DNA from: an uncultured Rikenella sp.
GTDB taxonomy: Bacteria > Bacteroidota > Bacteroidia > Bacteroidales > Rikenellaceae
Direction: 5' to 3'
NCBI RefSeq assembly: GCF_910579375.1
Contig: NZ_CAJTUJ010000004.1
Coordinates: 1 to 50,316 of the forward strand
DNA: 50,316 nt
Shown here: positions 1-6,957 of the stretch, one piece after another
Numbering within the stretch: position 1 is the first letter of the stretch
Layout of the letters: each line of letters starts with the position of its first letter
Notes under the pieces: generated by a model
What the model saw: the letters and a program-made list of their open reading frames with translations, nothing else
Told to the model about the DNA's origin: nothing
Database searches by the model: none
Made by a program: the position numbers and the translations under genes

Positions 1-48
1 CCTGACACGCCTGACTGTCCCGGTGAGTGACACACGGCTATCCGTATG

Positions 49-1968
49 CTATTTCACCTCTTCGAATTCCACATCATGCGGGCCGTCGTCTTCCGGCTGC
101 GCCTGCGAAGCCGAACCCGCCGACCCCGAAGCTCCCGCACCGCCGGTCGAAGAAGCACCGCCTGCGGCGTTCCCCGCATTGTAGATATCCTGCGAAGCGG
201 CCTGCCATGCGGCATTCAGCCCTTCGGAATACTTGTCGATATCGGCCAGATTCTGAGACTTATGCGCCTCTTTCAAACCGTTCAACGCCGTCTCGATCGC
301 CGACTTCTTGTCCGCCGGAATCTTGTCGCCGTACTCTTTGAGCTGTTTTTCCGTGCTGAAAATCAGCGAGTCGGCACCGTTGATCTTATCGACCCGTTCG
401 CGTTCCTCTTTATCCTTAGCCTCATTGGCCTTGGCTTCGGCACGCATCCGTTCGATTTCGGCTTCGCTCAGCCCCGACGAGGCCTCGATCCGGATACTCT
501 GTTCCTTGCCCGTCCCCTTGTCCTTGGCCGAAACGTTCAGAATCCCGTTGGCGTCGATGTCGAACGTCACCTCGATCTGCGGCACACCGCGCGGCGCTGC
601 CGGAATCCCGTCCAGGTGGAACCGCCCGATGGTCTTGTTGTCGCGAGCCATCTGACGTTCGCCCTGCAAGACGTGGATTTCGACCGACGGCTGGTTGTCC
701 GTCGCCGTACTGAAGACCTCCGACTTGCGGTTCGGAATCGTGGTGTTGGCATCGATCAGCTTGGTCATCACGCCGCCCATCGTTTCGATCCCGAGCGACA
801 GCGGAGTCACGTCGAGCAGCAGGACATCCTTCACCTCGCCCGTCAGCACACCCCCCTGGATAGCCGCCCCAATGGCGACCACTTCGTCCGGATTGACGCT
901 CTTCGAGGGTTCTTTGCCGAAGAAGTCCTTAACGACCTGCTGAATCGCAGGGATACGGGTTGAACCGCCGACCAGAATCACGTCGTCGATCTGCGAAGCC
1001 GTCAGACCGGCATCTTCCAACGCCTTGCGGCACGGTTCGATCGTAGCGTGGATCAGCTTATCCGCCAATTGTTCGAACTTCGCCCGCGACAGTTTGGTCA
1101 CCAAGTGCTGCGGCACGCCGTCGATCGGCATGATGTACGGCAGGTTGATTTCAGTTTCAGTAGCGCTCGACAGCTCGATTTTGGCCTTTTCGGCCGCCTC
1201 TTTCAGGCGCTGCAAAGCCATCGGATCTTTCCGCAAATCTACGTGATGCTGCGCTTCGAACTCGCCGGCCAGCCAGTCGATGATCACGTGGTCGAAGTCG
1301 TCCCCCCCGAGGTGCGTATCCCCGTTGGTAGATTTCACTTCGAAGACGCCGTCGCCGAGTTCGAGGATCGAGATATCGAACGTCCCCCCACCGAGGTCGT
1401 AAACGGCGATCTTCATGTCCTTGTCGGACTTTTCGAGCCCGTAGGCCAACGCCGCTGCGGTCGGTTCGTTGATAATCCGCGCCACTTTCAAGCCTGCGAT
1501 TTCGCCGGCCTCCTTAGTAGCCTGCCGCTGCGAGTCGTTGAAGTAAGCCGGCACGGTAATCACCGCTTCCGAGACCTCCTGTCCCAGGTAATCTTCGGCG
1601 GTTTTCTTCATTTTCTGAAGCACCATGGCCGAAATTTCCTGCGGGCTGTACAATCGCCCGTCGATGTCGATCCGCGGCACGCCGTGTTCGTCTTTCACGA
1701 CATAAGGCACACGACCGAGTTCGTTTTTGACCTGGTCGTAGGTCTCGCCCATGAAACGTTTGATCGAGAAGATCGTCCGTTTCGGGTTGGTAATCGCCTG
1801 CCGCTTAGCCGGGTCGCCGACTTTGCGTTCGCCGTTTTCGGTGAATGCCACGACCGAAGGGGTGGTGCGATGTCCCTCGCTGTTAGGAATGACGACGGGT
1901 TCGTTGCCTTCCATAACGGCAACGCATGAATTGGTGGTCCCGAGGTCGATACCGATAATCTTTCCCAT
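49..1968 (-). CDS. dnaK: Molecular chaperone DnaK (Hsp70)
   Basis: Cytosolic ATP-dependent Hsp70 chaperone that binds unfolded hydrophobic segments with DnaJ and GrpE. At 639 residues it is full length. The N-terminal ATPase domain opens with the phosphate-1 motif GIDLGTTNSCVAVMEG and carries the phosphate-2 signature VYDLGGGTFDISIL; the DVTPLSLGIET segment marks the linker to the substrate-binding domain. The C terminus is a helical lid followed by a Gly/Ala/Ser-rich tail and the acidic end DVEFEEVK, close to the EEVK-type tail usual in bacterial DnaK. It starts at the ATG beginning MGKIIGIDLG. It is divergent from the HAD phosphatase, and a sigma-54-like sequence lies 57-72 bases upstream. 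Identification is certain. Confidence 0.98.
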   Translation of the reverse strand: MGKIIGIDLGTTNSCVAVMEGNEPVVIPNSEGHRTTPSVVAFTENGERKVGDPAKRQAITNPKRTIFSIKRFMGETYDQVKNELGRVPYVVKDEHGVPRIDIDGRLYSPQEISAMVLQKMKKTAEDYLGQEVSEAVITVPAYFNDSQRQATKEAGEIAGLKVARIINEPTAAALAYGLEKSDKDMKIAVYDLGGGTFDISILELGDGVFEVKSTNGDTHLGGDDFDHVIIDWLAGEFEAQHHVDLRKDPMALQRLKEAAEKAKIELSSATETEINLPYIMPIDGVPQHLVTKLSRAKFEQLADKLIHATIEPCRKALEDAGLTASQIDDVILVGGSTRIPAIQQVVKDFFGKEPSKSVNPDEVVAIGAAIQGGVLTGEVKDVLLLDVTPLSLGIETMGGVMTKLIDANTTIPNRKSEVFSTATDNQPSVEIHVLQGERQMARDNKTIGRFHLDGIPAAPRGVPQIEVTFDIDANGILNVSAKDKGTGKEQSIRIEASSGLSEAEIERMRAEAKANEAKDKEERERVDKINGADSLIFSTEKQLKEYGDKIPADKKSAIETALNGLKEAHKSQNLADIDKYSEGLNAAWQAASQDIYNAGNAAGGASSTGGAGASGSAGSASQAQPEDDGPHDVEFEEVK

Positions 1969-2024
1969 AATAGTGTATGTGTGTATTTATTTGTTTATTT
2001 CGTGTTCGATCAGACTCTTTCCGT

Positions 2025-2040
2025 ACAAGTGTCGTGCCAA
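2025..2040 (-). promoter_or_regulatory. Sigma-54-like -24/-12 element upstream of dnaK
   Basis: Read on the minus strand this is TTGGCACGACACTTGT. The GG and the TTG have the 11-base offset of the RpoN consensus TGGCACG-N4-TTGC; only the C at -12 is replaced by T. It would place the start site near 2013, giving a leader of about 45 bases before the dnaK ATG. Match seen in sequence; use by RpoN is inference. Confidence 0.45.
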
Positions 2041-2143
2041 ACCGAATTTATGTCAAAATGTCAGCCTCGGGTTGTCACTTTGCCGGGCCGCATGATTTTC
2101 GATGAATTTTCCCTATTTTTGTTACCAAATCTCGTTCCATTCT

Positions 2144-2836
2144 ATGGAGTACAAGCATCTTTTTTTCGACCTGGACGATACGTTCTGGGATGTGCGCACG
2201 AACCAGGAGACGGCTCAGCGCGAACTGTTCGCAGCGTTCGGGCTGGGCGACCGGTATCCGGATTTCGATTCGTATTACGAGATTTTCCGGGAGATCAACC
2301 AGCGGCTGTGGACGGAATACAGGGACGGCATCGTGGATCGGGAGACGCTGCGCAACCAGCGGTTCGTGCGGCTGCTGGAGTCGGCGGGCATTCACGACGA
2401 ACGGATGGCGATGGACATGAGCAACGAGTACCTGCGGATTTCGCCGACGTGCAATACGCTGATGCCGCACTCGCTGGAGGTACTGGAGTACCTCAAGACG
2501 AAGGGGCATTCGATGTCGCTGATTACGAACGGGTTCAACGAGGTGCAGTTCCTGAAGGTGGAGCATGCGGGACTGAAGCCGTTTTTCGACCGGATCACAA
2601 CGTCGGAGTTTGCGGGGATCGGCAAGCCGAATCCGGGGATTTTCGAATACGCGATGCGGAAGGCGGGGGTGGGGCCGGACGAGTGCATCATGATCGGGGA
2701 CGATGTCTACACGGACATTTACGGGGCTTCGACGGTGGGGATGCCGTCGGTGTTCGTCAATTTCCGGGGGATCGAACACGACCAGCATCCGCGGCACGAA
2801 ATTCGGGATCTGCGGGCGCTGAAGGAGATTTTTTAA
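2144..2836 (+). CDS. HAD-superfamily hydrolase, YjjG-like nucleotidase
   Basis: Cytosolic phosphatase of the haloacid dehalogenase superfamily, 230 residues. Motif I is FFDLDDTFWD near residue 7 (two catalytic aspartates), motif II is SLITNG, the motif III lysine is in GKPNPGIFEYA, and motif IV is IMIGDDVYTDIYGA. Length and the helical cap after motif I fit the YjjG family, which removes phosphate from pyrimidine nucleoside monophosphates, including damaged ones; that substrate is inferred. The start is the ATG of MEYKHLFFDLD; an upstream in-frame ATG at 2102 would add 14 residues lying over the likely promoter, since a TAnnTTTG box (TATTTTTG) sits at 2114-2121. Divergent from dnaK. Confidence 0.88.
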   Translation: MEYKHLFFDLDDTFWDVRTNQETAQRELFAAFGLGDRYPDFDSYYEIFREINQRLWTEYRDGIVDRETLRNQRFVRLLESAGIHDERMAMDMSNEYLRISPTCNTLMPHSLEVLEYLKTKGHSMSLITNGFNEVQFLKVEHAGLKPFFDRITTSEFAGIGKPNPGIFEYAMRKAGVGPDECIMIGDDVYTDIYGASTVGMPSVFVNFRGIEHDQHPRHEIRDLRALKEIF

Positions 2837-2898
2837 GTTCTCTCCGACCCGACGGGGCGGCAAAGAGAACGGGAGTCCGAAAATTCCGCCGGAAAAAT

Positions 2899-2930
2899 TT
2901 GGCGGTCTCGAAAGAATCTCCTACATTTGT
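2899..2930 (+). promoter_or_regulatory. Bacteroidota-type promoter of tRNA-Leu
   Basis: TTTG at 2899-2902, a 20-base spacer and TACATTTG at 2923-2930 match the Bacteroidota consensus TTTG-N19/20-TAnnTTTG exactly. Transcription would start near 2937, about 25 bases before the tRNA. Confidence 0.8.
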
Positions 2931-2961
2931 CCCCGCATCCACTTCAGATGCGCTTCTTTTT

Positions 2962-3043
2962 GCCCAGGTGGCGGAATAGGTAGACGCGCACGTTTCAGGT
3001 GCGTGTGCCGCAAGGCGTGCAGGTTCGATTCCTGTCCTGGGCA
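2962..3043 (+). tRNA. tRNA-Leu (anticodon CAG)
   Basis: Class II tRNA with a long variable arm. The acceptor arms are GCCCAGG and CCTGGGC with discriminator A. The D arm is GGCGGAATAGGTAGACGC-like, as in leucine tRNAs. The anticodon loop TTCAGGT gives CAG. The T arm is CAGG-TTCGATT-CCTG. No CCA is encoded. The last bases overlap the prophage attachment core, so the tRNA 3' end is rebuilt by prophage DNA and the mature gene stays intact. Confidence 0.95.
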
Positions 3044-3049
3044 CAAAAA
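3030..3049 (+). repeat. attL core (20-bp direct repeat)
   Basis: TCCTGTCCTGGGCACAAAAA is identical at 46980-46999. It covers the 3' strand of the T arm, the acceptor strand and the start of the A-tract, a typical tyrosine-integrase target in a tRNA 3' end. Confidence 0.92.
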
Positions 3050-3050
3050 A

Positions 3051-3082
3051 GGTTGCTAATCGTTTGATTAGCAACCTTTTTT
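3051..3082. terminator. Bidirectional terminator at attL
   Basis: Perfect 11-bp stem GGTTGCTAATC / GATTAGCAACC with loop GTTT, flanked by six A on the left and six T on the right, so it can end both the tRNA transcript (plus) and the phage late transcript (minus). The hairpin at 47000-47031 has the same stem length and loop. Confidence 0.88.
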
Positions 3083-3090
3083 ATTTTACC

Positions 3091-3111
3091 GGGGGACTAA
3101 AAGGGGGACTA
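3091..3111 (+). repeat. Putative integrase arm-site repeats, left end
   Basis: Two tandem copies of GGGGGACTA separated by AAA. A near-identical pair, same orientation, lies at the integrase 3' end (46856-46876). Paired direct repeats inside both ends of an integrated element fit arm-type binding sites of a tyrosine integrase. Role is inference. Confidence 0.6.
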
Positions 3112-3114
3112 CTT

Positions 3115-3621
3115 TTATCGCCCCCACCTCTTCCACGCCGCCCAGCCGAGGGCAACGAGAATGATCCCGACCAGCAGCCACGGGAGCGACCGACTCTTTT
3201 TCTCCGTTTCGATTTCATGCTGATCCGTTGTGTCGATGTCGATCTTGCTGTGATCCTGTTCCGAGACGTTGACCGTATCCTTAGCCTCTGACTTGGATTG
3301 ACTGCCGCCATGCGAATCCCGGCTCATATCGATTTCTCCTTGAGTTTCGGATTTCAACGGCGGCTTCCCCGTAATGGAATCGATAGGCTTGTCGGTATCG
3401 TATTCCAGTTTACGGAACAGCAGCTTTTTGTTCTCCGTCACCCGCCAGTAGATCGAGTCCCAATTCGTCCGGATCGACAGCCCGCTGCTATCTTTTCGTT
3501 TATCCATCTGCGACAAGTCACGATGTTCGGTCACGGTTTTGCTGGCTGTTCGGCGCGTGGTATTGCAGCCAGACAACAGCAGGCCGACCGCGGCTATACT
3601 ATAAATAAGTATTCGTTTCAT
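3115..3621 (-). CDS. Putative unimolecular spanin (u-spanin) lipoprotein
   Basis: 168 residues beginning MKRILIYSIAAVGLLLSGC. The LLSGC lipobox puts the lipidated cysteine at residue 19, and the C terminus ends in one membrane segment (LPWLLVGIILVALGWAAW) followed by basic residues. A lipid-anchored N terminus plus a C-terminal transmembrane helix is the architecture of unimolecular spanins, which link outer and inner membranes and fuse them in the last step of lysis. The hydrophilic Lys/Asp/Ser-rich middle would span the periplasm. The start is the ATG that overlaps the endolysin stop (ATGA), implying coupled translation. It is the last late gene. Function is inferred from topology and position; no sequence family was recognised. 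Confidence 0.7.
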   Translation of the reverse strand: MKRILIYSIAAVGLLLSGCNTTRRTASKTVTEHRDLSQMDKRKDSSGLSIRTNWDSIYWRVTENKKLLFRKLEYDTDKPIDSITGKPPLKSETQGEIDMSRDSHGGSQSKSEAKDTVNVSEQDHSKIDIDTTDQHEIETEKKSRSLPWLLVGIILVALGWAAWKRWGR

Positions 3622-4031
3622 TTCAGGTGCAGAATTTGGTTTCGGTTTGCCCCGGCGCGGTAGGAGATGTGGATCCACCGGTAGCCCGACTCATCGATGA
3701 GTTGATCGAAAGCGATACGGCCTTCGTCGCGGCGCTCGACGATCCGGTCGAATAACCGCTTGTTATCGGCCGGAGTTCCGACCGAGATATCCGCCGCCTC
3801 GCCTTTGAGGTGCTGGGAGGTCGATACGCCTCCGACCGCCGCGTTCAGTTTCGGACAGCGGTAGCCGCTGTTGATCGAGATCGGGCCGCCCCACGCCGCC
3901 CGGATCGGGTCTAAGAGCTGCTCGATGAGGGTTTGTAGCTTGCCGGCGATCTCTGCCGAAGGCCGGTTGTCGATGCCGCGCCGGCAGGCCGTTTCCGACG
4001 CACAAAGCTCCTCGATGGTAAAATAGGTCAT
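3618..4031 (-). CDS. Peptidase M15 endolysin (D-Ala-D-Ala carboxypeptidase type)
   Basis: 137-residue zinc peptidase of the M15/VanY-like group expected to cut the peptidoglycan stem peptide or cross-link at lysis. The core is present: SGYRCPKLNAAVGG near 55-68, then zinc ligands His74 and Asp81 in SQHLKGEAADI, and His121 in WIHIS. There is no signal peptide, so it needs a holin to cross the inner membrane. I chose the ATG of MTYFTIEEL; a TTG six codons upstream is less likely. It sits between the holin candidate and the spanin and overlaps the latter by four bases. Small M15 proteins of this size are frequent in Bacteroidota prophages. Confidence 0.88.
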   Translation of the reverse strand: MTYFTIEELCASETACRRGIDNRPSAEIAGKLQTLIEQLLDPIRAAWGGPISINSGYRCPKLNAAVGGVSTSQHLKGEAADISVGTPADNKRLFDRIVERRDEGRIAFDQLIDESGYRWIHISYRAGANRNQILHLK

Positions 4032-4083
4032 CTTAAAATCTGTTTTCAATCTCAGTTACTACTTATCAAAAGAGCGCGATTTT

Positions 4084-4110
4084 CTTTACACGACCAATCG
4101 ATGTGTAAAG
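4084..4110. promoter_or_regulatory. Hairpin between holin and endolysin genes
   Basis: Eight-base inverted repeat CTTTACAC / GTGTAAAG with an 11-base loop; a further CTTTACA copy begins near 4124. It lies in the 105-base gap before the endolysin, without a T-tract, so it may modulate mRNA stability or translation of the lysis genes rather than terminate. Role is inference. Confidence 0.4.
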
Positions 4111-4136
4111 GAATCGTGCGGTTTCTTTACATAGCC

Positions 4137-4508
4137 TCAGAACCCCGACTGCGGCTCCCGGTCGGCACATTTCGGCTTATTGCAAATTCTGATCTGCTCC
4201 TTGATGCGTTCCACCTCCAACCTATGTAATTTGCTCTCGAGTTCGTTGTACTTGTCGCGCCACTCCCTATTCTCTTTGTACAGTTCCTCTATCTTTTCAT
4301 CCTTTTTATTAATCTTCACTTCTCTGTTTTCCGCGATTTCTCGCCACTCGTGGGCCGCGAGCGTGTTCAGGTCAGCCTCGGCGCGGGCCGCTTCGGCCTG
4401 CTTGATGCGGCGGTTCTCGCGGCGGTACATCCACACGCCTCCGCCCAGCAGGCCAGCGGCGGAGAGGACACTCAGCAGGTTGCTAATATGGGTCAGCCAT
4501 TCGGTCAT
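4137..4508 (-). CDS. Putative holin, single membrane segment plus coiled coil
   Basis: 123 residues. One hydrophobic stretch (about residues 10-27, LLSVLSAAGLLGGGVWMY) is followed by a basic RRENRR and a long charged coiled coil of Glu/Lys/Arg heptads to about residue 108; the end CNKPKCADREPQSGF holds two cysteines. Position directly before the M15 endolysin and spanin supports a holin or holin-associated role. One membrane segment with a long cytosolic helix is unusual for classical holins, so an anti-holin or an i-spanin-like role is possible. It lies ten bases after the tail-fibre stop in the same transcript. Confidence 0.55.
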   Translation of the reverse strand: MTEWLTHISNLLSVLSAAGLLGGGVWMYRRENRRIKQAEAARAEADLNTLAAHEWREIAENREVKINKKDEKIEELYKENREWRDKYNELESKLHRLEVERIKEQIRICNKPKCADREPQSGF

Positions 4509-4517
4509 AGTTCACTC

Positions 4518-5942
4518 TTAATATTGCGTATTCTTGTTGCGCGGGGGCGTCTGCCACGGCGTGACGCCCGCTTGGTAGTCGTTGCGGGTGATGATGCCTT
4601 CGATGTTGAATTTCTTGCCGCTTACCAACGTCACCTCCAGCGTGAAATAGGCGTAGTTCAATGACGACTGTCCGAATGCCGTCGAACCGGGGCCATTGGA
4701 GTTGTAATACGGGTTCCACTCGATCGTCACATATTCTTGCGAAGTATAAAAGCTCTCACGCACGGACACATAGAACGGCGAGGAGACGTTCACCAGCCGA
4801 GCGCTCTGAATCTTGACCCGCGCGGAGGTATCGGTGGTTTTGTAGAAGCACAGACACTGACACCCCCTGGCATTGTTCGGAACTTCGAATCTCATCCCCG
4901 GCCAGCTGGCGGAGAGGCCGATCCCGAAATAGTAGTAGTCCGGGCATTGGGCAAAAGTGTTCCCGCCCACTCCGCAGATGTAGTATTTTGTAGCCGTATA
5001 GCCGCAATAGCCGTCTACCTGCGTCGCCGAGCCGCTGTTCACATTGTAGTTGGCGGAATATTGTGTCGTGTCGCTGAACTTGAAGACATTCCGATAGGTC
5101 GTGTAGTTCTGCTTGTAGGTGCCGGAACAGGAATAACCGCTCCCCCGGCTTTCGCGGGTGGAGGTAACCGTTTCGGTCTCGTTCGGCTGGGCGGTGGAAC
5201 TTTCCGCTCCGGTTGCGCCGTTGCTGTAGATCGGCCACGTGACGAGGTTGTGCGATCGGGTGCGGCTCCCCTGTGCGCCGGTGCCGGTGGGAAGCGTATA
5301 GGCCCACGTGCCGTAAACGTGGCGCGAGCCGGTGCCGGTTTGGTAGGGACAGCTCGTGCCGCTGTACGACTCCTCGATGATGTCGGCGGTCAGTACCCAT
5401 CCTTCCCATTCGCCCCACGCGCCGGCAGTACCGTTGCTGTAGATGTCGCGATAGCGGTACCGGACATAGGTGTAGCGGTGTCGCGTCATGCGGCCGTTCA
5501 CCGCCGGGACGTCGCACGTCCAGCCGCTGTATTCGGTTTTGGCCTCGGACTGCGATTCGGTGTCGGTCTTATACGGACAGCTCGTACCGTCGAAGGCCTC
5601 TTCGGTCTCGGCGGCGGTCTCCTGCCAGTCCGACCACTCGCCCCACGCATCGGTGGTGCCGTCCGACCAGACAGCCCGCGTCCGGCTCCGGGAGTCGGTA
5701 TACCGGACGCGTGTCTTGCGGCCGTTCACGGCAGGGGTGTCGCAGGCCCAGTCTGAGTAGCGAGTCGTCGTTTCGCTCTCGCTGTCGGTGCGCAGCAGGT
5801 AGCGGTACCCCTCCCACGCGGCCATCGAGCGGATGTCGCGGTCGGCGAAGAAGCCGGGGTTCCGGCAGTTCTCGGTCTGGTCGCGGAAGCTGCCGGTGGT
5901 ACCGCCGTTGCGGGAGACGATCTGTCGTAGCGTGATGGCCAT
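4518..5942 (-). CDS. Tail-fibre / receptor-binding protein with WGEW-type repeats
   Basis: 474 residues with no recognised enzyme domain. Residues about 61-135 and 137-210 form two clear repeats: W.C..PAVNGR.TR near the start, SDGTTDAWGEWSDW or SNGTAGAWGEWEGW in the middle, and GTSCPY near the end. A degenerate third unit follows to about 285. The spaced Trp pattern plus paired Cys recalls thrombospondin type-1 repeats, though true homology is not shown. The C-terminal 190 residues are Tyr/Ser/Asn-rich and cysteine-bearing. As the most distal tail gene before the lysis cassette it is the best candidate host-receptor protein. The ATG of MAITLRQIVS follows the upstream stop by five bases. Confidence 0.65.
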   Translation of the reverse strand: MAITLRQIVSRNGGTTGSFRDQTENCRNPGFFADRDIRSMAAWEGYRYLLRTDSESETTTRYSDWACDTPAVNGRKTRVRYTDSRSRTRAVWSDGTTDAWGEWSDWQETAAETEEAFDGTSCPYKTDTESQSEAKTEYSGWTCDVPAVNGRMTRHRYTYVRYRYRDIYSNGTAGAWGEWEGWVLTADIIEESYSGTSCPYQTGTGSRHVYGTWAYTLPTGTGAQGSRTRSHNLVTWPIYSNGATGAESSTAQPNETETVTSTRESRGSGYSCSGTYKQNYTTYRNVFKFSDTTQYSANYNVNSGSATQVDGYCGYTATKYYICGVGGNTFAQCPDYYYFGIGLSASWPGMRFEVPNNARGCQCLCFYKTTDTSARVKIQSARLVNVSSPFYVSVRESFYTSQEYVTIEWNPYYNSNGPGSTAFGQSSLNYAYFTLEVTLVSGKKFNIEGIITRNDYQAGVTPWQTPPRNKNTQY

Positions 5943-5947
5943 GGTCG

Positions 5948-6631
5948 TTATTCGGATTCAGGGATACGGAAGTCGGTGGCGGTAAGGGTGCCGGCAATGG
6001 TAGTGTCGCCGCTCTTCGGGACGTAGCCGGCGAGGGCCTCGGCCAGCGCCTCTTTCGTTACACGCTTACCCAGCTCTGTAGCGACTTCGGTGGCGAAGTT
6101 CGGGTTGTCGCCGAGGGCGGCCGAAAGCTCCTGCAGGGTGTCGAGAGCTTCGGGGGCGTTGTCGATGAGCGTGGCGACGGTGTCGCGAATCTCGTTCTTG
6201 AGTTCCGACACGGCGGTTTCCAGCGCGGCGGCGAAGCTGTCTGCGAGGTTCCGGGCCTGTTCGTCGGCATACTCTTTCGCCGCTTTCAGCGTATCGGCGA
6301 GGGCTTCGCTCACGGCGTTGGCGTCGGCCTTCGCGTTCCATGCCGTCCGCTCCTCCGGGGTGATGTGGATCTCGGTCTCATCGATGTGTTCCCGCAGCGG
6401 CTGGAGGGCGATGAACACCGCCCCGCCGGTGGGAAAACCGGCGTTGTCGGCCTCGATCAGCCCGCGGAAGACGTCGCGCAGGACACGCAGCCGGGCCTGA
6501 CCGATGCCGCCGCCCATATCGCCCACAAGCACGGGGCACTCCAATCCGGAGTTCTCGAACCGGGTCAGGTCGTCGAAGACGCGAACCCCTTCGGCGAGGT
6601 TCGCGCCGTTGGTGTAGTCCTGTGCACTCAT
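5948..6631 (-). CDS. Tail-fibre stalk protein
   Basis: 227 residues. The N-terminal 90 residues are globular. Residues about 95-190 are Ala/Glu/Asp-rich and predicted helical (DTLKAAKEYADEQARNLADS and neighbours), including a DNAPEALDTLQELSAALGDN segment of the kind repeated in phage tail-fibre shafts. The end YVPKSGDTTIAGTLTATDFR resembles the short beta repeats of fibre collars. It overlaps the upstream small gene by four bases. It probably trimerises and supports the receptor-binding protein; exact role is inferred from composition and position. Confidence 0.65.
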   Translation of the reverse strand: MSAQDYTNGANLAEGVRVFDDLTRFENSGLECPVLVGDMGGGIGQARLRVLRDVFRGLIEADNAGFPTGGAVFIALQPLREHIDETEIHITPEERTAWNAKADANAVSEALADTLKAAKEYADEQARNLADSFAAALETAVSELKNEIRDTVATLIDNAPEALDTLQELSAALGDNPNFATEVATELGKRVTKEALAEALAGYVPKSGDTTIAGTLTATDFRIPESE

Positions 6632-6930
6632 GCCTGCAGTTTGATCTGTTCGATAATGGCGAGGATGTCGGCGGTGATCTCGCAGTAGATGGTGGCGCCG
6701 ATATCTTCTTTCAAGTTGAGCAGCAGGCGGCCATTTGCCTGCTGGCCGACGCCGAGCTGCTCGAAGTTGCCGTCGGGGGTCGGCGCGTGGACGGCGAGGT
6801 CGATGCCGGAGGGAGAGCCGCCGTTCGTCCGCTTATACGTGAAGATGTACTTCCGCCCGTGCCGCTCGGCATTGGCGTGGGTGATGGTCTCCGTCGCGGT
6901 GGTGGTGATTTGCAATTCCTGTTGTGTCAT
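6628..6930 (-). CDS. Small tail-tip-associated protein, unknown
   Basis: 100 residues, MTQQELQITTTATETITHAN onward. It is soluble, beta-rich by composition (RKYIFTYKRTNGG, GATIYCEITADIL) and has no known motif. It lies between the large tail-tip protein and the fibre stalk, overlapping the latter by four bases, so it is probably a minor structural or assembly component of the tail tip. Confidence 0.55.
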   Translation of the reverse strand: MTQQELQITTTATETITHANAERHGRKYIFTYKRTNGGSPSGIDLAVHAPTPDGNFEQLGVGQQANGRLLLNLKEDIGATIYCEITADILAIIEQIKLQA

Positions 6931-6957
6931 GGTATGGATTGGTTTAGTGAATCATCG

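Noticed and set aside
49..1968. Long plus-strand frames antisense to dnaK
   Set aside because: Composition shadow of the real dnaK codons.
3052..3110. Prophage remnant or insertion sequence end
   Set aside because: No terminal inverted repeats or transposase; explained by the att terminator and integrase arm sites.
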